Assembly (NCBI GenBank): GCA_001599915.1
Contig: BCIG01000025.1
Span: forward strand, 1 to 64,000
Length of the DNA: 64,000 bases
DNA from: Symbiotaphrina buchneri
Taxonomy: Eukaryota > Ascomycota > Symbiotaphrinales > Symbiotaphrinaceae
Direction: 5' to 3'
Part shown: positions 11,849 through 23,206 of the stretch, piece by piece
Numbering within the stretch: position 1 is the first letter of the stretch
Layout of the letters: each line of letters starts with the position of its first letter
The notes under the pieces: model-generated
Database searches by the model: none
What the model saw: the letters and a program-made list of their open reading frames with translations, nothing else
What the model was told of the DNA's origin: nothing
Made by a program: the position numbers and the translations under genes

Positions 11849-13327
11849 ATGTCGCAGAGGACAACATCAGCCATGTATTATGCGTCTTGGGCAGTCATCG
11901 CCCTCGATTCGTTTCTCCACCAGTATTTTAAAGCGGTCAGATGGCTCGACACCTTTACCATTCTACGTATCGCCGTAGCGGTCGATATCCTACTTCCTGC
12001 CTACATCGCCATCAAATTTCTGGAATGCTTGCCGTCGGCCTGCTACAATGCTCCACGGCTCCTGTACCGCCGGGGTTGGCAATCCCTCATCCATAAAGCC
12101 GATATGTTTCGGAAAGAGGAGGAAAATATCGCCAGACTCCAGCTAGAAGGGCAATTTAAGTTCCAGGAGCCGGATCTATTCGAGGTCAAGAGATTGACCG
12201 ATATCATGTGGCATGCTGGTTGGGTTCCTCGAACGGAGCACTTCACTGTCTGCGGCGCAAAGGTCAGCGTGGTCCACGAAGTATCGGAAGAGCAGAAAGG
12301 GCCCAGAGAGACGGTGTTGCTCTTGCATGGAAACCCAAGCTGGTCGTATATGTGGAGAAAGGTGGGCAGAGTATTTTTGTAATCATAAAGGGTAGAAGAG
12401 CTGACATGATTTGCTTTGTCTTCTTCTTGAAGGTTATTCCTCGACTGGTTGAACAAGGCTACGACGTCTACGCCCTTGATTGGATTGGACATGGTCTCAG
12501 TGATAAGCCGCGCAAAGCGTCGGCCATTTCATTTGAGTTGCATATGGCGACGCTGCGCGGCTTCTTCGAGCACTTCCAAATACAGGATTGCACAATTGTA
12601 GCTCATGACTGGGGCGGGTAAGTCACCCAAACTCCTTTTACTTGAGAATATCCATTTACGCTTTGGCAGCTGCGTGGCCCTTTGCACCGAGAAGTATCTT
12701 CCACGCAATGCCTGCAAGAAACTTCTCCTTCTCAACTCCTTCTTCCCTGCTCGGCCGACCGACATCGGCATTCGCACCGCTGCTTTATACGCTCTTTGGT
12801 TCCTGGCCACTGGAACCTTCGACGGCTACCTCCCGGAGAGTGCTATCATGCGGTACATGGTCCCATCAATTTCCAGCCCTGAGACCGAGGGCTACTCTGC
12901 GCCTTATGCGGGAAACGTCAAGTCCAAAGCGGGCGTCGGGCGGTTCGCTCATATCGTCCCCGGCATGCCCGACCGGGTCCTCTTCAACCTGCGCACCATG
13001 TCGGTATGGCGCGCCTTCGAAGGGCTCTGCGGGCCAGAGAAGTTCACGAACTTCAATGCTCAAGCTGCACTTGCTACGCTTGACAAAGCAGTCCGGGAGC
13101 ATTGGAGTAGGCTGGCGGACGCTGATGGCCGTCCCAAGGTTATGGTTGTTTTCGGCGATGATGACCCGCTGTTGAAGGATTTCAAGGCCGTCGACGAAAG
13201 CGTAATCAACGAAGACCTTCTAGTCAAAGCCCCCGGAGACGGATGGATTAAAGGTGCGGGACATTATCCAACCGAAGAGAAGCCAGCCGAAGTAGCAGAC
13301 GCGATTTCTCTATTCGTTAAGTTGTGA
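11849..13327 (+). CDS. Haloalkane dehalogenase / epoxide hydrolase-family alpha/beta hydrolase, membrane-anchored
   Basis: Three exons in phase: 11849-12361, 12433-12617 and 12670-13327, about 451 residues. Two hydrophobic N-terminal segments (near residues 10-25 and 37-60) precede the hydrolase domain, which is unusual for the soluble bacterial homologues. The oxyanion-hole strand reads LLLHGNPSWSYMW. The nucleophile elbow is AHDWGG, with aspartate as nucleophile and the halide-type tryptophan beside it. VFGDDDP probably supplies the acid and GAGHYPTEE the catalytic histidine. An aspartate nucleophile means ester-intermediate chemistry, as in haloalkane dehalogenases and epoxide hydrolases. 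The lid (EGYSAPYAGN) is closer to dehalogenase-like proteins. Next to caleosin peroxygenases, an epoxide-opening role is attractive but unproven. Confidence 0.88.
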
Positions 13328-13636
13328 AGGGATTGGACAGGGATCGCAGACTTTGACCAGGGAATTAATGCCATATTTCTGGTTTCTCGCGCCTCTCCTT
13401 GCGCTTGGGACAGATGAGTCAAGGGAGAAAAAAAGAAAAAGCAGCATTTACAGTAGCCTCCGTCATCTGTCAAGCCACTGTATTTTAATATCTATAAGAC
13501 GTACTCAAGCATCGATTAGGCCAATTGAAAGAAAGGTCGTATGTCCCAAAGGAGCTGCTCATAATAGTAACTAGACGAGCCTGTGGCTCTTGGCCCCAGG
13601 AAACTCCACAAAGGGCCAGCCTTCAGGATGAAGGCT
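13328..13636. other. Convergent intergenic spacer
   Basis: 309 bp between the hydrolase (+) and the MFS gene (-). 3' UTRs only; nothing else is seen. Confidence 0.5.
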
Positions 13637-15556
13637 TCACATCGACCGATGATCAGGCTGAAGGCTAGCATAGTATCTGTACCTGTCCGCAGTAGCAACC
13701 CTAGCCTTCCTACCCCATATAATCATCGGCACAGTCAGGAGATGGATACCAAATGCCAGGCATCCGACGCTGACGAACATGTTATATAGGCCCAGAGAGG
13801 CAATCCAGGGGCTGAAGGCGAATTCGATTACCACTGCGAAAGAGTTCCTGACGAATGCCACTGCTACCAGGGCGTCGCCGACGATCTAGTAATAGGGCGG
13901 GGGCGGATTAGCTTTGCAGTAATATGATATCAAGGCGGCCTCGGAGGGATGACTCACATCGCGGTAGCAGTCCGTCAGATATGTCAGGCTAACATCACCA
14001 ACCACAACCCAGCCAAAGCCGAATAACGCGCCTCCGACGGCTAGTGCTATCCACGGTTGTCCCTATTGATGGTTACGCATCAGTATCCAGCCTGCCGGTC
14101 GATATACGCGGGGAGTGACTTACATTGGCCATGCACAAGCCAAAAACAAAGATGCCCACGGGCAAGAGTGTTCCGCAGATCAAAGCCAGCCAAAGCCGCA
14201 TTTCCGGCTCAAAGACGCCACCATTCCTCCTCGCCATCCAGAGGATCCACCAGTCGTTCAGTGGTCCACCGACGATAGAACCTAAGAGGGACCCTACGAA
14301 CGGCGAAAGGTTAAAGAGACCCACACCGATAGAATCAAAGTTGTACGGTGCTGATAGGAGATACGTCGAGTACGCTGTACCGACCACGGAGAACCAAGCC
14401 AAGAGCGCCCCGTACATGATCGCAGTGTACGCCACCGCTGGGAAAGTGAGCATCACGATGAACGGTTGGTAGAAATGGCGCAGGAGCGGAGTCGGGGTTG
14501 GTGTGATGAGGGCTAGACGCTGGCGATAGGACTTCTGTGGGTATGAGACTTGGTCTGTCGGTGACTCAGGGATTGCCCGATTCTCCGAGCTGAGGGCGAC
14601 TTTATCGATATCGGAGCTGGGCTGCAGATTCTCGCTGGGCGGGCTATGCGCAACAGGGCCAGGCTGTGCAGCAGTCCTCGGGACATACTTGCTTTCTTCA
14701 TAGCAGAACATGAGCACGACCAGATTGACGCCGAGGAAGATAACCGTCCACCACCATATCCAGCGCCAGCCCTGGCTAGCCGCCGAGTAGCCGGCGGCGA
14801 CGGGAGCAAGGAAGCTTCCTGCCATGACCATGACGAGATAGATGCCGTTGACGGACGCTCGCTGGTGCGTAAAGAAAAGGTCCGCCACCGTCATCTGCAC
14901 GATTGTCTCACTGATAGCGCCGCCGACGCCCGTCACGGCTGCGGAGGCGATGACTTCCCAGCTCGTGTTCATCTTGGCGCACCAGATTGCCCCGGCGAGC
15001 TGGATGACGGACGAGACGAGGTAGACGGGCCGCCGGCCGTAGCGATGCGCGAATGGGATGATTAGGATGCAGCCGATGGCGAGCCCGGCGCAGTTGGAGG
15101 CCCAGGAATCATCGAGGGCGTCATATGAGACGTTGAGCTCGGTGTTGAGGTCTGTGAATGCTTAGTATTGGGGTCGAGCTTGGCGGGTAGAGTGGGAACT
15201 GACCACCCCAGATTACCGTTCCGATATCAAGCAGGACGAAGGTCATCAGAGAATAGAAGCAGGTAATACCGAAGTTGACGGCCTTTCTGCCTTTGGACCA
15301 GTTCTGCGATGGGATTAGAATATAATCATCACAGCGGGGGGAATGAACTTTTACCAGAGGATCGTTGGGGTCGTCAGTTGGCGGTGGCTGCAAGATGACC
15401 TTATCGGTCGTCCCCCTCACTGTGTCAAAGCCGTCAGTATGTTTGACTTTGGCGAAATAAACCGTGAAAGGATAGCGTACAGTCCTCCAATGCAACAGTT
15501 CCTGGGGGCCAAGGCCCCTGCTCTCCGCTTACGTTCATGGCGTCAATTCCTACCAT
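13637..15556 (-). CDS. MFS transporter, DHA1 / HOL1-like
   Basis: Multi-exon gene. The N-terminus reads PPGTVALED and, after a 61 bp intron, runs into TDDPNDPLNW, the diagnostic start of HOL1-like drug/polyamine carriers. The segment AHRYGRRPVYLVSS holds the conserved loop 2-3 signature. APYNFDSIGVGLFNLSPFVG and MARRNGGVFEPEMRLW are typical of the C-terminal half. The last exons give GQPWIALAVGGALFGFGW and then VRNSFAVVIEFAFSPW. About 12 membrane segments with a polar central loop are expected, located in the plasma membrane or a vesicle. It probably exports the product of the neighbouring enzymes, or imports their substrate. Start 15556 was taken because the in-frame protein begins there with the conserved leader. 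Confidence 0.88.
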
Positions 15557-16461
15557 TGTATTATGAGTTGTTGGCAGTAAACGCGCGCAAAGCCTCACTA
15601 TGCAGCTTCTTGTAATGGGCATGGCTATTATTATTTATCTTTTAGATAAGACGGCAGTCGACTGTTCTTATCAACTCTCGACGCGATTCTGGGATCTGGA
15701 CCGAAAGCTTGATAAGGATCTGAAGACGCGCTGATATACGCGCCCAAACGACGACAATCATTGGCCCACCTCAACCACACTATCAGATCGTTATCTGCGG
15801 GATACGGGCTTGCTGCTAAACCCCTGTTCCTGCTACCCCACTCTCAAAGTTTATGGTTGGTTATCGCTATATCGCAGGATTAGCTTTCGGAGAAGGTCCG
15901 GCAAACTATCTCGAGTGGGTTAAATTCTGTGACCTGCCTTCGTCGCCGTTCAGAGCCTGCACAATCGCAACACGTTATCGCTGAGAATATGCTGACATGG
16001 CGTTGAGCATGCAGTTGGACACTATTCTGCGCCGTGCACGCCTTTGAGAAAAGAAGTGGACAAGCTTATGCGCGGATGCCTCGAAGGGTTACTTGAGCGA
16101 AGTAGGAAAGCAGTCGTTGCGAGCCACAATGCAAGTACAACTTTCCAGATACGCCCTGTAGCTGTTACTATAGCATCCCTTCAACTTCTACCAGCGGCGT
16201 GTCTGTTCGAGAAAAGCATATAGCAGGGGTTTTCCCGACCTATGATTGCATTATTACATGACCATGGAATATGCCGCACTCGCTTGTTCCACATCCTCCT
16301 TCAGTTTCAGCCACGTCAACCATCTCAGTTCCTCTACCTATCCAAGCTCTTGCTCTGAGTTGCTAGAGGGAAGGCATCAGCTTCGGTTGCTTATATGACC
16401 TGGAGCCAGCTGTATCGGCAGTGCTAGTTATATTCCAATCTTCCTACCGCAGGAGCCTGCC
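15557..16461. promoter_or_regulatory. Divergent intergenic, MFS / APH-type gene
   Basis: 905 bp separating two divergent genes. No ORF of note and no recognised motif. It may mark the right edge of the left-hand cluster. Confidence 0.4.
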
Positions 16462-17826
16462 ATGCAGTATGACCATCTTGCCGAAGAACGGTCGAAGATT
16501 ATCCACACCTTTTGGTTGCAATCCTTGCTGAGAAAGCACCCGGAAGAACTCGCCGGATCTCTTGTTGCGCGACACCTAGAAGGGAATTCGGTATCTGCCA
16601 AATGCTTGGGAAATGGAGCCTTCAACGTATGCTATCGAGTCAAGTACGAGGATGGCCAATTGGCAGTGGTTCGTTTCGTTGCCCTAGGGCAAGTCCGATT
16701 CAGGAAAGAGAAAGTCGCGAATGAGGTAGCCGTCATGCGATACCTTGCGAATAAAACGAACATTCCAGTGCCGGAAGTGCTTGGAAGTGGCAAGTGCTGG
16801 GTCGGACCGTACATTGTCATGTCTTATGTTGAAGGTTTCTTGCTCTCCTATGCTCTTAAGGACCCTACCGTATCAAGGCGACCGGTCTTGAACCCGAACG
16901 TCGATATAAACCTTCTCAAGATGGCCTATAGAGCCATGGCGGACGTCCTACTCGAGCTTTCTAGGCCTGGATTTCCCCTCATCGGAGGTCTTTCCAAGGT
17001 GGATTCGGGCGACTTCATTGTCAACCGAAGGCCTCTGACATTCGCAATGAACGATCTTGCAGAGTCAACAAACTTCCCGCTCGAGGACTTCCCGGATCGG
17101 ACCTTCAGCACGGCTAATAAATATTTCAGAAGCCTCGCAGACCAGCATTTGCAGCAGCTCCGTACGCAGCGTAATGATGCAGTCGATGATGAGGCTGATT
17201 GCCAAAAGAAGTATGTCGCTCGGTGCCTGTTTCGCAAGATTGCAGAAGGGATTTCAATTGAGCACAACAACGGTCCGTTCCGGCTCTACTGCGATGACCT
17301 TCGCCCATCGAACGTGCTCATTGATCATGACACACCGAAGATCGCCGGGGTCATCGATTGGGAATGGACATACGCTGCACCTGCTGAATTCAGCTACACG
17401 GCGCCGTGGTGGCTGCTCTTGCAAAGCCCGGAGGACTGGGAATCAGACCTGGACTCATTTCTAGCCCGTTACAAACCCCGCCTGGAGATTTTCTTGCGCG
17501 AGTTGCGACAGCTCGAGGAGCAGAAAATACAGAGCGGATCGTTAGCCGCCGCCGACAGGCTTTCAGACCGAATGGAACAGTCCATGGGGAACGGCTTGTT
17601 CTGGTTCTGTCTTGCCGCAAGACATCCGCAGATGTTCGATGAGATCTACTGCACGTTTCTTGACGAGTTTCATTTTGGCTCTTTCACATCTTTAGAAGAC
17701 AGGGTTGCCTTGCTGACAAAGGAAGAGCGGGCTGAGATGCCGGGATTTGTTCGGATGAAGATGGAGCAGAAGAGGGAGGGCACACTGGGACCTGCACTGG
17801 ATGCTGACACCCTGTTCGATCTCTAA
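16462..17826 (+). CDS. Aminoglycoside phosphotransferase-like (APH/choline kinase fold) protein
   Basis: Intronless, 454 residues. LGNGAFNVCYRVKYEDG is the nucleotide-binding N-lobe, followed by PVPEVLGSGKCWVGPYIVMSYVEG. The catalytic loop reads YCDDLRPSNVLID and the metal-binding motif is VIDWEW. The usual HxDxxxxN appears here as CDDLRPSN, with the catalytic aspartate and asparagine kept and the histidine replaced by cysteine. Proteins of this group are abundant in filamentous fungi and mostly have no known substrate; they phosphorylate small hydroxyl compounds or act as pseudokinases. Nothing in the context fixes a role. Confidence 0.88.
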   Translation: MQYDHLAEERSKIIHTFWLQSLLRKHPEELAGSLVARHLEGNSVSAKCLGNGAFNVCYRVKYEDGQLAVVRFVALGQVRFRKEKVANEVAVMRYLANKTNIPVPEVLGSGKCWVGPYIVMSYVEGFLLSYALKDPTVSRRPVLNPNVDINLLKMAYRAMADVLLELSRPGFPLIGGLSKVDSGDFIVNRRPLTFAMNDLAESTNFPLEDFPDRTFSTANKYFRSLADQHLQQLRTQRNDAVDDEADCQKKYVARCLFRKIAEGISIEHNNGPFRLYCDDLRPSNVLIDHDTPKIAGVIDWEWTYAAPAEFSYTAPWWLLLQSPEDWESDLDSFLARYKPRLEIFLRELRQLEEQKIQSGSLAAADRLSDRMEQSMGNGLFWFCLAARHPQMFDEIYCTFLDEFHFGSFTSLEDRVALLTKEERAEMPGFVRMKMEQKREGTLGPALDADTLFDL

Positions 17827-18281
17827 TTCCCTGCTGGAAGACCAAAGTTTCCTTCACATGCCGTCGGGTTGATAGGTTACTGGCTCCTAATGCGCTGTGG
17901 GCTTGAGGGCTCAAGCCATGAAAGGCTGGGATGCAGCCTTGCGGTTCTGGCCAGAGGCATCGCGTAACCTCTGTGTTAAAAGAAGGCTCTGCTTGTCTGG
18001 AAAAGGAAGGTCGCTATTGATGGCTTACGCCACCACACCGCATAGCAGTGTTATTGTTCAGCCTTGTTTGTGACCTTGTCATAGCCGATGGCATGCAGGA
18101 AAGGATTGGGCCTCCGTTATTTGAATGATGTGCCGCCTCCTGGAAGTGTCTCTCCTCTTCCCCGCTTTCCCATCTACCATTCTCTCCTCGAAGACTTTCT
18201 GACATTCTCCGACACACACGCAGCTCTACCTGTCCAGCGGTAGGGGACCTTCAAAAACCAAACGTCCGAGACGTCCAAACT
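17827..18281. other. Intergenic spacer
   Basis: 455 bp between the APH-type and HET genes. It serves as the HET promoter. Nothing else is seen. Confidence 0.4.
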
Positions 18282-20821
18282 ATGGCGGAAGATTTGACCA
18301 GAGATATGTATGAACCGCTGATTACGGATCGAAGGCGGTCCAGGGCTGAGTCGACCCTCTCCGTCGGAAGCATCGCAGAGCCAAGCAAACCCGACTCGCC
18401 CATTCGCCTTCTTCGACTAGTCCCAGGCGGCCGTACCGATGACCTGATGGGAGAACTCTTCAATCGAACTAATGAAGAATATGAGGCATTATCCTATTTC
18501 TGGGGTGGCAAGGCTCCATCAGCGGAATCGCCGTTTATTCGAATACTGCGCCCTCCAAATCAACCGTCCAAATTGGAAATAACTCCCAACCTAGAAGCAG
18601 CTCTGCGCCACCTTCGCTATGACAATACTTTCAATAAATATCGGAATCTGTGGATCGATGCCATTTGTATCAACCAAAAGGATGAAAAGGAAAAGAGTGA
18701 ACAGATTCCGATCATGGGCCGCATTTATAGTCAGGCTGCCAACGTCTGTGTGTGGTTGGGGACCAGTGATGACACAACTCGGGACGCGCTTGATATGATC
18801 AACAAAATAGTTGACCTAAACGAGTTGGACAAGCTCGTCGACCGCAACTACACCAAGAGATGGGCCGCTCTGTCCCAACTCATGAGACGACCATGGTTTA
18901 GCCGCCGCTGGGCAGTACAGGAGATAGCATTTGCACGCAGCGCCACTGTCCATTGCGGTGGTGAAGACGGGATTGAGTGGGCTGATCTTGCTGACGCAGT
19001 TGCTTTGTTTGGGTCCAGAGCGCGGGAGATATCCAACCTCTTTCGCGGTGACTCGGACTTCAACCACCGTGCAGACTACCTCGGCGATATTGAGGCACTT
19101 GGTGCCAACCGCCTTGTCCAGACTATCAGTAAACTGTTTCGCAAAGCGGATGATGGACGGCGCATGGAGAAGCTGTTGTCGTTGGAGTCGCTCATCTCCA
19201 ATCTATCCGCGTTCGATGCCTCCAGGCCTCACGATATCATTTACGCTGTTCTGTCTCTGGCGAACGATACGATTACCTCCGCGAGGCCAGCAGACAATAA
19301 CCCTTTGAGTCCCATTGACGTACCTCCAATCAATAAGCTAAAGCCCAACGGTCCGTTCTTGAGCAGTCCGATCGAGTCTGAACGTTTCGGACATATGGCA
19401 AGGGACAAGAATAGAGTTCTGCCTGGGACAGATTTTGGTTCGAACGGAGAGAACAATACTGCAATTGTGACCGGCCAACAGACCAACCTCAACTACCTGC
19501 CGTGATCGACTACGAGAACGACTCTTCCGGCCCTGCTGGCGATGTCGAGTCTGCCGAGGCGTCACCCACGAAAGCAATCCATATTGCAGAGCATTCCCGT
19601 TCACACGAGCGTTTAGCTTCCAATACAGTCGCGGGGTTGAGCGGTAGGAGCAGAACTTTGTCGCCCGCCGAGACACGGGAAACCCTAGAGAAAGACCTCG
19701 ACGAGGCGGCTGAAGGACGGCTCCGGGAGCGGGAAATAAAAAGGAATGTGATTGCCGTACTCAGAGAACGACGTGCTAATAAGGTGTTCCACGTGGACTA
19801 CAAGAACAAACCGTTCTTCGAGGTCCGCAAGGACTTTTTAGGCTTCACTATCAAGTCCTCGCGATCGCTTGACATGCTATGTAGACCCTGGGCGCCGGAT
19901 GAGCGGGACCTCCCAGACGAAGACAAACAGTATCTCCCATCCTGGATCCGCCCACTATCGCAGTCGCCTTTTCGGTCGAGGCCCGATGGCAATTTTGGGA
20001 GGGTCAATGCAGATTTGCTGGTAGGAATGCCCGATAGGGGAGGGAAGGTGTACAGCGCCTCTGCCAACACCAAGCCAGAAGTATACCGATTTGGAGGGGA
20101 GAAGACAGGCGAACACAGTCTCTACGTTCATGGCTTCGTGCTGGACAAGATCCAGGAGATGAGGATCCCCGCCGTCGAGGGCAACGTACCAGATGAGTGG
20201 CTTCAGCTCGGCGGCTGGACAAACCTGTCCCAGCCGCCCCCGGAAAGCTTCTGGAGGACACTCGTGGAAGACCGCGACGACAAAGGCCGAAATCCTTTAT
20301 CGTATTATCGCCGCGCTTGCGCGTACGCCTTTACGCAGCGCGTGGCCGGCGGGTCGCTGAACACCGAGAGGCTTATTAGCAACGAGACCAGCAAGATCAT
20401 CACCGACTACCTAAAACGAGTACAAGCTGTTGTCTGGATGCGGAGACTGATCAGGACCGTCAATTCTAAGCAGCTGGGACTTGCCCCCAACAACGCCACG
20501 CACGGCGACTTGATCTGCATTATCCGTGGCTGCAGTGTCCCTGTCGTCCTACGCCCCGAGCCAAAGGATGGAAGATCGGTGTCGGATATGGATATTGGTT
20601 GGCCTGATAGTGGCAAGAAACATTCAAACTCTCTGCCGATTACTGTCGCTGCGAATGAAAACTCGCTCTTCAAGGTGCGAGGGAGCATACCTTGTAAGTT
20701 TATTGGGGAATGCTATATCCATGGCATGATGGATGGTGAATCTTTCAAGTACAAGGAGCAGAATGATATTGTGGAGATGGAATTTGACATGCAATGTGGT
20801 CAAGACACTGTATGTATTTGA
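18282..20821 (+). CDS. HET-domain (heterokaryon incompatibility) protein, frame break in linker
   Basis: The N-terminal half is a HET domain: EEYEALSYFWGG, NLWIDAICINQKDEKEKSEQI, GRIYSQAANVCVWLG and RPWFSRRWAVQEIAFA. The C-terminal half (from about 19502) keeps the usual continuation: FHVDYKNKPFFEV, LDMLCRPWAP and GECYIHGMMDGE. HET proteins trigger cell death or self/non-self reactions after fusion of unlike hyphae. The two halves are in different frames; the first ends at 19505 in the poorly conserved linker. No strong GT-AG pair of the right phase bridges them. Either a weak-donor intron (for example 19376-19431) or a small indel is present, so expression of the full protein is uncertain. 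Confidence 0.8.
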
Positions 20822-20932
20822 CCCTAATAGCCTTGGATAGTGGCCCTGATGTGGAAAGCCTTCATCGTTTCCCTTCTAGTAATCACTATCTCTCTACTTT
20901 GTAGCCAGATCCAGAGTGCGCATTTTGACACC

Positions 20933-22155
20933 TCATTCATAGTACTTGGTCTTCACACCCGCGATAACCTCCTTTTCCTTCTCCAGCTCCTTCTTCGCGG
21001 GATCCAAATTCCCCTTGACCCTCGCCCTCACCCAGTCTCCGGCTTTGATTCCCTTTGCAGGTTCACCTCTATCCTTCAACCCCAACCGCTCCAACAGCGG
21101 GCTATCCACAGTCGTCAAATCCAAGTCATGACGAGGCCTTACGAAATACAGAACCCCTAGGCGATCCAGATGCGCCTGGTCCTCTGGCGGAGCGACGACA
21201 CGGTGCACGCTGCTCTTCAAGACCCCATTCGTCCAGAACTGCAATGCATCGGCGATGTTGACCGTGATGCTGCCGGGCAGCGGCTTGACGTACTTCCACC
21301 CACCATCCGGCTGCAGCACCTGCAGCGCCGCGACAGGCTGGCGGAACAGCAACGTCAGACTGCCGAAGTCCGTGTGCCCGCGCGAGTACAGCTGCTTGTA
21401 GCGCGCGTTCTCCTCGGGCGTGCGCGCGCGGTAGATCATGTACCGCAGGTGGCAGTCCGAGTCATCCTCGTATCGGTGGCCCTCGCTCAGGTAGTCCTCG
21501 GGCAGCTCCAGGATGATGGAGATGAGTGCGAACAGCTTTCGTACGATGTCGTTGTGGATGTGCCGGTGGAACCACTCGATCTCGGTGGCGTTGTCAAGGA
21601 TAATCTCCGGATGGGACCGTGCGAATTGCGGTACGAACTTGAAGATGTTGTACATCTCCACGTTGTCTCGTAGTCCTGGGAATAACTCGATGGATCCTTT
21701 GGGGCGGTACCCGTTGTAGATGCCATGCTCGAGGTCCGCCCGGTACTTGAGCTTCTCGGCCTCGGGCAATTCGAAGAAAGCCTTGCCTATGGCAAATTGC
21801 CGATCGATTTCCTCTTGTGAGAGGCCGAAGTCGGTGATGTAGAAGAAGCCTGGTTGACAGTAATGTTAGAAGACAGTCTACATCCTCAAAGAATAGTATC
21901 GGGGGCACTGACCGACCTGCTGCACAGCGTCTCTCAGCTGTGCAGCCAATTCCTCTTTTCCGCTTGGGGCGTCAAACTTGGAAAGATCGAGGGTGACCAG
22001 CTCAGCCCAGTCAACTGCCACAACGTTAGCAACTGTGGATGGTAGTGTACGGTGTCTAACTGACGTTCTTTGTTTGTCTCAGGCACTTGCTCATACTTGG
22101 GCAACCTAAAAGTGATAGGAGCATTGCTCGCCGTCTCTACTGCTGTCTGCGACAC
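20933..22155 (-). CDS. 2-oxoglutarate/Fe(II)-dependent oxygenase (isopenicillin-N-synthase-like)
   Basis: The exons read KYEQVPETNKE, then (intron ~22075-22026) LDWAELVTLDLSKFD ... VQQVG, then GFFYITDFGLSQEEID into the long 3' exon ending at 20933. The jelly-roll iron site is HTDFGSLTLLF (His and Asp) with the distal histidine in SSVHRVV. The 2-oxoglutarate arginine is in YFVRPRHD. The DIOX_N half is present (GFFYITDFG). These enzymes hydroxylate, desaturate or close rings; in fungi many act in secondary metabolism or on imported organic compounds. The 5' end is unresolved: no in-frame ATG is seen upstream of KYEQVPE, so a small first exon is probably missing from this model. Confidence 0.88.
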
Positions 22156-23206
22156 AGCTGGATCCGTCCGCGGTTGAGGACGTACTTGAAAATAAGGAAT
22201 AGAAATTCAGCAACAAATGCCCCAATTATTCTCCGCTCCAGATTAACGAGCATATATATCTGGTCATCTCTGACTCGGCGCCTTCTTATCCGTGTACCGA
22301 AGATGAGATGTGGCTGGTCGTAGTCCCCGCAGATGACGCCATCTATCCCTGTTATTGAGTGATATTGAACCAGTAAGGGGTATCCCGCTCCGCGAGAATA
22401 TACTCGTACAAAACACAACCACTTAGGCCGTGGCAACCCCGATAGATTACAAGTCTTTCATCGCAGGTATCCGCCTCTAGGCCTCCTTCCTGGATTGTTT
22501 CTACTACTCGGGCTTTCCAAGGACTAGGTTACCCCCTTCATGTCCTATCTTGGCAACGTTGCGGGAGCGGAGACATATTTTCAAAGTATCTAGCCGGCGG
22601 GAGATGAAAGCTACTAGGAGTACAGTGTAAATTGTATTCAAATAGAGCATCTTGCAGGAAGATTCATAATATCTAGAAGAGAAGCCTTTGAACTACTGAG
22701 GATTCTATCAGGGCAGCTACCTTGCCACAGTCACTACACATCTACTACAAGTACCTGAAATATCGAATGAGCCTCCGAGACATAATTGAGAATGATCTGC
22801 ACAACGATCGCCGTTTGTTTCCGGGCATGTTCCGTCCAGATGAGAATACCGTCTGTTGCGTCTTCGCTGCTGATGTTGACGTGCTCGAACTAGTGCGTTG
22901 CGAAACCCCAAATCCGAGCACGACATTACAGGCGTCCACAATCCAGCACCAATGATAGAGCTCCAAGGGCCCATTTACCCAGCATACCGGCACAATGATA
23001 TCTGAAAAAGTCAATCTTAGAGTTTACACTGCCTGGCAGTGCGGGCCGGCGACATGTACTGGCGTAAAAGCCAACTGACCCGGGAATAATCCACCGATGG
23101 CGTCTTCTGCAACGGCAATGAAGATAAGAAATCTCAGCTCCCACCATAAATAGTCCAGTATAGAGAACTCCTACCAATTTCTGTTCATCACCCATATCTC
23201 CTGATC
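22156..23206. promoter_or_regulatory. Divergent intergenic, 2OG oxygenase / MFS
   Basis: 1.05 kb between divergent genes. It probably also contains the missing first exon of the oxygenase. No other feature is supported. Confidence 0.4.
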
